From an uncultured Alphaproteobacteria bacterium (GTDB lineage Bacteria > Pseudomonadota > Alphaproteobacteria > HIMB59 > GCA-002718135): a stretch of 33,427 bases of DNA. Below are positions 29,301 to 33,427 of this stretch, piece by piece (position 1 is the first letter of the stretch; every line of letters starts with the position of its first letter). A program made the position numbers and the translations under genes. Below the pieces are notes generated by a model, which ran no database searches, was not told the DNA's origin, and worked only from the letters and a program-made list of their open reading frames with translations. The DNA lies in NCBI GenBank assembly GCA_902594815.1, contig CACJNL010000012.1, positions 1-33,427 on the forward strand, written 5' to 3'.

Positions 29301-29722
29301 AATATGCATTTATAACAGTTTCAGAAGTAAGTTCACAATATGAATTATCAATCTTTAGTGAAAATTTAAACAAATTTAGATATTTGTTAAAAGAGGGAAA
29401 TTTATTAATTTTCGATATTGATATAATTATAAATAATAACGACCCAAGATTAGTAATAAGAAATATAAAGAAGTTAGAAAGTGAATTTAATAATTTAGAA
29501 AAAAAAATAGATATTTTTATCGACCCTTTTCAATTAATTGAATATAAGGACTCTCTCTTTGAGCAAGGAAATTCTTCAAAAAGCCAGATATCAATTTTTA
29601 TTAATATTGATGAAAAATTGATCAATTTTAGCTCAAATAAAAAATATACATTAAAGTCTTTTAAGCAGTTAGATCACCTAAAAAATTCAAAAAAGCTTGA
29701 TTATAACTTAGATATTTCTTGA
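26324..29722 (+). CDS. dnaE: DNA polymerase III alpha subunit
   Basis: This is the replicative polymerase (1132 residues). Order: PHP domain (about 5-265), palm/fingers with catalytic Asp390 and Asp392 in PDFDIDF (389-395) and Asp546 in VKFDFLGL, then a helix-hairpin-helix (AIKGVGAKSI, 819-828). A candidate clamp-binding motif QNLLF lies at 900-904, and the OB-fold starts near 973 (KLRLCGSVLD). VGPGRGSGAGSVAAW (347-361) is the conserved nucleotide-site loop. The PHP metal ligands are eroded: the first motif reads HLRCLSSYS where canonical PHP domains have H-x-H, and TDNNN replaces TDHGN. Proofreading must therefore come from a separate DnaQ. Translation is coupled to lolD by ATGA. The TGA stop overlaps the probable rpsB promoter. 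Confidence 0.97.
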   Translation: MKKPFIHLRCLSSYSLSESTLKIQKLVQVAKKNNMPALAITDNNNMFGVFEFAQECIKNNIQPIIGTSINLLDVQSKNKVSQLSFLVKNERGYKNLIHLSSLSYLNKGSDVGISISDLETHSDGLFCFLGGEFNPLLILHNQNKKNDNLIKKLQQLFKNNLFLELQRISDKELDAFEDQLINISNEFNIPLIGTNNIKFGEEDDFQAHDALLCVAQKTTINSGSRKTSNNQIAFKSSQQMIELFSDVPEIAENNFNISISCSYYPREVLPKLPKFKNDLNLSEKELLVKLSNSGLEKRIKENNIKENKKYQDRLKYEIDIINKMGFAGYFLIVADFVNWAKDNDIPVGPGRGSGAGSVAAWSLGITDLDPIQYSLLFERFLNPERVSMPDFDIDFCQIRRDEVIEYVNKKYGSESVAHIITFGTLASRAAVRDIGRVLEVPYGEVDSFAKLIPFNPGSPLTLAESIKSEKSLRDIIETDDTLSNVVDISLKLEGVHRHASTHAAGVVIGDTNLSNIVPLYKDPNTETNATQFSMKYVEKAGLVKFDFLGLTTLSIINECVSLIKKDFSNFSLHDIPLNDAKTFQQLSRGNAVGVFQLESNGMSSVLKQLQPDKFEEIIAVVALFRPGPMDNIPSFCNRKHGREEINYIHPMLKDVLKETYGIIVYQEQVMEIAQVLSNYSLGEADLLRRAMGKKIQKEMDDQKNRFIEGALKNKINEKEASKIFDLVDKFAGYGFNKSHAAGYALISYQTAYLKANFPHEFMTATLNFSIDRTDKIISLKQELEKLEIPFLKPDINYSEEKFIIENNKSKKSIRFGLSAIKGVGAKSIKSVVSERKKNGKFSSVVDFLKKVEAEVINKRQLEKLIQSGSFDSLEKNRSKLFFNVPKFVNLFGSNNNQINQNLLFEEQEISFEDKNLFNQQIPEWNSNETLKNELEVVGFYFSDHPLKHYPQKFFNLLNISSFKDIDLDHNSKKLRLCGSVLDIKERSNKDGRKYAFITVSEVSSQYELSIFSENLNKFRYLLKEGNLLIFDIDIIINNNDPRLVIRNIKKLESEFNNLEKKIDIFIDPFQLIEYKDSLFEQGNSSKSQISIFINIDEKLINFSSNKKYTLKSFKQLDHLKNSKKLDYNLDIS

Positions 29723-29746
29723 AAATTTTACGTTTTTCATTAATAC
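29719..29746 (+). promoter_or_regulatory. Candidate promoter for rpsB-tsf-pyrH-frr
   Basis: TTGAAA (29719-29724) and TAATAC (29741-29746) are separated by 16 bases, the best-spaced sigma-70-like pair I saw in the window. The -35 covers the dnaE stop codon. Initiation would fall near 29753, giving a leader of about 60 bases before rpsB. Placement ahead of a highly expressed ribosomal gene supports it. Confidence 0.55.
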
Positions 29747-29764
29747 CCTCTCAAAAAACTAGCA

Positions 29765-29808
29765 CACAGAAAAAACCGGTGTTTTTGTTTCTGTGGAGGT
29801 TTAACCGG
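29765..29808 (+). promoter_or_regulatory. rpsB leader: candidate SD-covering pseudoknot
   Basis: CACAGAAA (29765-29772) pairs perfectly with TTTCTGTG (29788-29795). The loop holds CCGGT (29776-29780), which is complementary to ACCGG (29804-29808). The latter contains the first two bases of the GGAG ribosome binding site (29807-29810). Together these form an H-type pseudoknot that would block ribosome entry. An alternative inner stem, AAAAAC/GTTTTT (29771-29776/29781-29786) with loop CGGT, can still use four of the pairs. Autogenous control by free S2 is the obvious hypothesis. From memory, conserved rpsB leaders have been reported in Alphaproteobacteria; I could not check this one against them. 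Confidence 0.6.
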
Positions 29809-29813
29809 AGAAA

Positions 29814-30587
29814 ATGATGAATTTACCTAATATAAAAATTGAAGAACTTCTTGAAGCTGGTGTACATTTTGGACACAACGTAAGAAGATGGAATCCAAAA
29901 ATGGAAGAATATATTTTTGGAGTTAGAAATAATATACATATTTTTGATTTAAGAATTACAGCTGAGGCTATTAGTAATGCTCTTTTGAAGCTTCATGAAA
30001 CAGTATCAAGATCTGGAAAAATACTTTTTGTTGGAACAAAAAAGCAATGTGCAGAAATTGTTAAGGAACTTGCTTCTTTAAATAATGATTTTTATGTAAA
30101 CAAAAGATGGCTTGGCGGTACGTTGACGAACTGGAAAACTATCTCAAACTCAATTGATAGATTGAATACATTAGAATCAAATCTTAATGATCCAGCTTTC
30201 TCAAATAGCATTTCAAAAAAAGAATTACTTCAACTAACAAGAGAAAAAGAAAAACTTCATTTAAATTTAGGGGGTATTAAAGATCTTAATGGTAAGCCTG
30301 ACCTAATAGTAATTTTTGATGTAATAAAAGATAAGCTAGCTGTTTTAGAGGCAAAAAAATTAAATATCCCTATAATCGGTATTGTAGATACAAACGCTGA
30401 TCCTGAATTAATTGACTATATTATTCCAGGAAATGATGATGCAATAAGATCTATAAATATTTATAAAAATTATTTTCAGCAGACAATTGAGGATGCAACT
30501 GCCTTCCAAGATAAACAAGAAGATAAATTAAGTAAGAACGAAGATAGTAATAAAATTGATAATCAAAATCAAAATGAGGAACTTTAA
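29814..30587 (+). CDS. rpsB: 30S ribosomal protein S2
   Basis: S2 (257 residues from ATG 29814, 256 from ATG 29817) binds late to the 30S subunit and helps anchor S1. The N-terminal [19 protein letters not shown], then [12 protein letters not shown] and [12 protein letters not shown], are diagnostic. DLIVIFDV and [22 protein letters not shown] complete the fold. The C-terminal tail is acidic and Asn/Gln-rich. GGAG (29807-29810) is three bases from the first ATG and six from the second, so the second may be used. tsf follows with no gap, the near-universal bacterial pair. Confidence 0.97.
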   Translation: MMNLPNIKIEELLEAGVHFGHNVRRWNPKMEEYIFGVRNNIHIFDLRITAEAISNALLKLHETVSRSGKILFVGTKKQCAEIVKELASLNNDFYVNKRWLGGTLTNWKTISNSIDRLNTLESNLNDPAFSNSISKKELLQLTREKEKLHLNLGGIKDLNGKPDLIVIFDVIKDKLAVLEAKKLNIPIIGIVDTNADPELIDYIIPGNDDAIRSINIYKNYFQQTIEDATAFQDKQEDKLSKNEDSNKIDNQNQNEEL

Positions 30588-31448
30588 ATGTCTGATGATT
30601 TAAAATTAGTAAAAGAGCTAAGAGATAAGACTGGAGCTGGATTTTTAGATTGTAAAGAAGCCTTAGCTAGCAATGATGGAAGTTTAGATAACGCAATTGA
30701 TTATTTAAGAAAAAAAGGTTTAGCAAAGGCATCTAAAAAATCTGCAAGGGAAGCAAATGAGGGTGCAGTTGGTTTTTTTCAAAATAATAATATAGGTGTA
30801 ATTATAAAAGTAAATTCTGAAACTGATTTTGCGGCAAAAGGAGATACCTTTCTAGATTTTATAGATTTTCTAGGTAATAGAATACTTGGTTTAAATAAAA
30901 CTGATTTAGATCTTGATAGTTTTCTAAATTCTGAAACTTCAAGCAAAACAATCAAGGAAATTGTAGATGAAATGATTGCTAAAATTGGTGAAAATATCGT
31001 AATTTCTGATTTAAGAATTTTTGATATAAGTGATAGTAAATCATCATTTTATGTTCATAATTCTTATAGAAAAAATATAGGAAAAATTATTTCTTTCATT
31101 AAATATTCTGCAAATTCTGATACAGAAAACATTCAGAGTTTTGGTAAAAATTTGTGTATGCATATTGCTGCTTTAAAACCTGAGGCCTTAGATGAAGATG
31201 GTTTAGATAAGGAAGTAATTGAAAAGGAGTTAAATATTCAGAAAGAACTAATTGCTAAATCAGGAAAACCTTCCAACGTAATTGATAAAATATTAGAGGG
31301 AAAAATGAAGAAATTTTATTCAGAAGTAACTCTATTAAATCAAAGTTTTGTTTTAAATCCTGATAAATCAGTTGGTGAAATAATTTCAACTGATTATAAA
31401 GAAGCAAACTTTGAAATTAAGACTTTTGATTTTATAAGCTTGACTTAG
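30588..31448 (+). CDS. tsf: Elongation factor Ts
   Basis: EF-Ts (286 residues) exchanges GDP for GTP on EF-Tu. The N-terminal UBA-like domain (LVKELRDKTGAGFLDCKEAL, 7-26) is followed by the core with Thr79-Asp80-Phe81 of the TDFxxK motif, which inserts near the EF-Tu nucleotide site. The C-terminal part contains the usual FVLNPDKSVGE. The ATG directly follows the rpsB TAA, and the TAG is directly followed by the pyrH ATG, so the three are translated from one message. Confidence 0.97.
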   Translation: MSDDLKLVKELRDKTGAGFLDCKEALASNDGSLDNAIDYLRKKGLAKASKKSAREANEGAVGFFQNNNIGVIIKVNSETDFAAKGDTFLDFIDFLGNRILGLNKTDLDLDSFLNSETSSKTIKEIVDEMIAKIGENIVISDLRIFDISDSKSSFYVHNSYRKNIGKIISFIKYSANSDTENIQSFGKNLCMHIAALKPEALDEDGLDKEVIEKELNIQKELIAKSGKPSNVIDKILEGKMKKFYSEVTLLNQSFVLNPDKSVGEIISTDYKEANFEIKTFDFISLT

Positions 31449-32150
31449 ATGAATAAAAGAATTCTTTTGAAATTATCAGGAGAAGCTCTAATGGGCGGTT
31501 CACCCTTTGGAATAGACGTTGCTACTATCAGTTCTATTGCAAAAGAAGTAAAAAAAGTTCATAAATTAGGTTATCAAATTTGTATTATAATTGGTGGAGG
31601 AAATATTTTTAGAGGTATCAAAGGCGCTTCTGAAGGTATAGATAGATCTACATCAGATTATATGGGAATGTTAGCAACTGTTATGAACGCTTTGTCCTTT
31701 CAAAGTTGTTTAGAAAAAATTAATATACCGACAAGAGTTCAAAGTGCTATATCTATGTCTCAAGTCGCAGAACCATATATTAAAAGGAAAGCTGTAAGAC
31801 ATCTTGAAAAAAAACGAATAGTAATTTTTGCTGCAGGCACTGGAAACCCTTTTTTTTCAACTGACACAGCTGCATCTTTAAGAGCTTCTGAAATGAATTG
31901 TTCTTTAATTATCAAAGCAACTAAAGTTGATGGAATTTACAACAAAGATCCTAAGAAGCATAAGGATGCTAAACTTTTAAAAAAGATTACATATAATGAG
32001 GTAATTAACAATAATCTTAGAGTAATGGATTTAACAGCAATCAGTCTTGCTAAGGAGTCAAATATACCTATATTAGTTACTAATATTTTTAAAAGAAATT
32101 GCCTAATATCTGCTTTGAATCAGACAGGAAAATATAGTAAAATAAGTTAA
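31449..32150 (+). CDS. pyrH: UMP kinase
   Basis: PyrH (233 residues) is the bacterial amino-acid-kinase-fold UMP kinase making UDP for RNA, envelope and DNA precursor synthesis. KLSGEALMG (8-16), IGGGNIFRG (48-56), [12 protein letters not shown] and [17 protein letters not shown] (130-146) are the substrate and nucleotide sites, and [11 protein letters not shown] is conserved. Length is normal. It abuts tsf without a gap; frr begins one base after its stop. Gene order tsf-pyrH-frr-uppS-cdsA is ancestral in bacteria. Confidence 0.97.
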   Translation: MNKRILLKLSGEALMGGSPFGIDVATISSIAKEVKKVHKLGYQICIIIGGGNIFRGIKGASEGIDRSTSDYMGMLATVMNALSFQSCLEKINIPTRVQSAISMSQVAEPYIKRKAVRHLEKKRIVIFAAGTGNPFFSTDTAASLRASEMNCSLIIKATKVDGIYNKDPKKHKDAKLLKKITYNEVINNNLRVMDLTAISLAKESNIPILVTNIFKRNCLISALNQTGKYSKIS

Positions 32151-32151
32151 A

Positions 32152-32697
32152 ATGATAGATGATTTAAATCAAAAAATGACAAATGCAGTTGGTCATTTGG
32201 AAAAAGAGTTTAATACTATAAGAACTTCAAGGGCCAATCCTTCAATGTTAGATAATATATTCGCAGAAGCTTATGGAAGTAAAACTCCCTTGAATCAATT
32301 AGGAAACATCTCTACCCCAGATCCAAGTACAATTACTATTCAAGTTTGGGATACTTCTTTACTCAAAAGTATTGAAAGTTCAATTTTAGATTCTGGTCTT
32401 GGTATTAACCCACAAATTGACGGTCAAATAATAAGACTTCCTATTCCTAAATTAAGCGAGGAAAGAAGGGGGGAATTAACTAAATTAGCTGCTAAATATG
32501 CTGAAAATTCAAAAGTTGTAATCAGAAATCTTAGAAGAGATTTTTTAGACTTGCAGAAAAATTTAAAAAAAAACAGTGAACTTTCAGAAGATGATCTACA
32601 AAAAATAACTAACGACGTTCAAAAACTTACAGACTTAAGTGTTGAAAAAATTGATGAAATTTTAAAGAATAAAAAAGAAGACATACTGAAAGTCTAA
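32152..32697 (+). CDS. frr: Ribosome recycling factor
   Basis: RRF (181 residues) splits post-termination ribosomes together with EF-G. The signature FNTIRTSRANPSMLDNI (20-36) and the C-terminal helix with LSEERRGELTKLA and VVIRNLRRDFLD match the family, with the two-domain alpha-helical/beta layout and the usual length. It is spaced one base from pyrH and two from uppS. Confidence 0.97.
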   Translation: MIDDLNQKMTNAVGHLEKEFNTIRTSRANPSMLDNIFAEAYGSKTPLNQLGNISTPDPSTITIQVWDTSLLKSIESSILDSGLGINPQIDGQIIRLPIPKLSEERRGELTKLAAKYAENSKVVIRNLRRDFLDLQKNLKKNSELSEDDLQKITNDVQKLTDLSVEKIDEILKNKKEDILKV

Positions 32698-32699
32698 CT

Positions 32700-33392
32700 T
32701 TGAATAAGGTTAACTCTATCAATCATCTTAGTATTATTTTAGATGGAAACAAGAGATGGGCTAAAAATAAAAACATACCAATTATTGATGCTTATAGTAC
32801 TGGCATTCAAAATGTTTTAGATATTTCAAAAGAATTAATTAAAAAAAAAATAAAATATTTTTCAGTTTTTACTTTATCAACTGAAAATATAAAAAGAGCA
32901 TCAGTTAATATTCTTTTTGACTCAATTTTTAGTCAGTTTGCAAATTTTTTAGACAAAATTATAAATGAAAAAAATATTAAAATAAAAGTAATAGGTGAAA
33001 GACATAATCTACCAGTAAAATTAATTAAACTTATTACTGAAGCAGAAAAAAAAACTCATGATCATAAAAATTTGACATTAGTCTTAGCTTTTAATTATGG
33101 ATTTAAAAATGAAGTTATTTCAGCCTTTAAGAAGGGTTATACAGAATTACAAAATAATAATAATAATTTAGAAGGTATTAATTTTAAGAATTTATTTTAC
33201 TTAGGTGAAATACCAGATCCTGATATTTTAATTAGAACAGGAGGTTTTAGAAGATTAAGCAATTATTTGATGTATAATTTATGTTACACTGAATTATTTT
33301 TTACAAAAACATTATGGCCTGATTTTGATAAAAATGAACTTGAAAATGTCATAAATGAATTTCAAAATATAAAAAGAAACTATGGTTTATAA
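32700..33392 (+). CDS. uppS: Undecaprenyl diphosphate synthase (divergent)
   Basis: UppS (230 residues) builds the C55 lipid carrier for peptidoglycan by cis-adding isoprenyl units. SIILDGNKRWAK (11-22) has the catalytic Asp15, and IPDPDILIRTGG (171-182) and Glu198 in YTELFF are kept. Departures from the family are notable: GNGRW is GNKRW, the G-H-x-x-G segment is AYSTG (31-35), so its histidine is missing, and GGE before the R-x-S-N motif is GGF (181-183). The start is TTG at 32700, two bases after frr; no ATG is available before the conserved core. Position between frr and probable cdsA supports the assignment. Confidence 0.9.
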   Translation: MNKVNSINHLSIILDGNKRWAKNKNIPIIDAYSTGIQNVLDISKELIKKKIKYFSVFTLSTENIKRASVNILFDSIFSQFANFLDKIINEKNIKIKVIGERHNLPVKLIKLITEAEKKTHDHKNLTLVLAFNYGFKNEVISAFKKGYTELQNNNNNLEGINFKNLFYLGEIPDPDILIRTGGFRRLSNYLMYNLCYTELFFTKTLWPDFDKNELENVINEFQNIKRNYGL

Positions 33393-33427
33393 AAATTTTT
33401 TAAAAAGATTAATATCATCTCTTTTTC
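33382..33427 (+). CDS. cdsA: Probable phosphatidate cytidylyltransferase, 5' end only
   Basis: An ATG at 33382 overlaps the uppS end by 11 bases and stays open to the window edge, giving MVYKNFLKRLISSLF. A short basic N-terminus running into a hydrophobic stretch fits CdsA, which makes CDP-diacylglycerol and normally follows uppS. With only 15 codons visible the identity rests on gene order. Confidence 0.5.
   Translation, partial: MVYKNFLKRLISSLF

Noticed and set aside
1-33427. Search for mobile elements, CRISPR arrays, phage genes, defence or toxin-antitoxin systems and biosynthetic clusters.
   Set aside because: All sizeable frames are housekeeping genes in conserved order; no long direct repeats, transposase, integrase or regularly spaced repeats were seen.

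Overview
The window is a dense, AT-rich stretch of bacterial core genome with every protein gene on the + strand. Gene content and order point to a streamlined marine Alphaproteobacterium of the SAR11/Pelagibacterales type or a similar AT-rich lineage. The pointers are tig-clpP-clpX-lon-HU, a complete 14-gene nuo operon followed by birA-coaX-RNase J-DUF1467-proS-lolC-lolD-dnaE, and then rpsB-tsf-pyrH-frr-uppS-cdsA. Also consistent are the short mitochondrial-like ProRS, a 75-kDa-type NuoG, separate nuoC and nuoD, many 1-4 nt gene overlaps, and few Shine-Dalgarno (SD) sequences. The lineage call is inference from gene order and composition, not from a tree.

Region 1 (1-5171) is a protein quality-control cluster: the 3' part of trigger factor, then ClpP, ClpX and Lon. 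Region 2 (5172-5921) holds the HU gene with its own promoter and a strong intrinsic terminator. The terminator abuts tRNA-Val(TAC), which is followed three bases later by tRNA-Asp(GTC). Region 3 (5922-19706) is nuoA to nuoN in canonical order without insertions, encoding the proton-pumping NADH:quinone oxidoreductase. Region 4 (19716-29722) continues with almost no gaps: biotin ligase, type III pantothenate kinase, RNase J, a small membrane protein, prolyl-tRNA synthetase, the lipoprotein-release ABC pair LolC/LolD, and the DNA polymerase III alpha subunit. Region 5 (29723-33427) begins with a promoter and a structured leader. It then carries ribosomal protein S2, EF-Ts, UMP kinase, ribosome recycling factor, undecaprenyl diphosphate synthase, and the first codons of what is probably cdsA.

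There is no mobile element, CRISPR array, phage gene or obvious foreign segment, and no intergenic gap above 300 bases. I found no undescribed multi-gene system. The best leads are local: a possible pseudoknot in the rpsB leader that would cover the SD sequence, a tRNA operon starting at the end of the HU terminator, an overlapping ATG-TGA/GTG start at the HU gene, and sequence erosion in otherwise essential enzymes (trigger factor PPIase domain, DnaE PHP domain, UppS active-site region).
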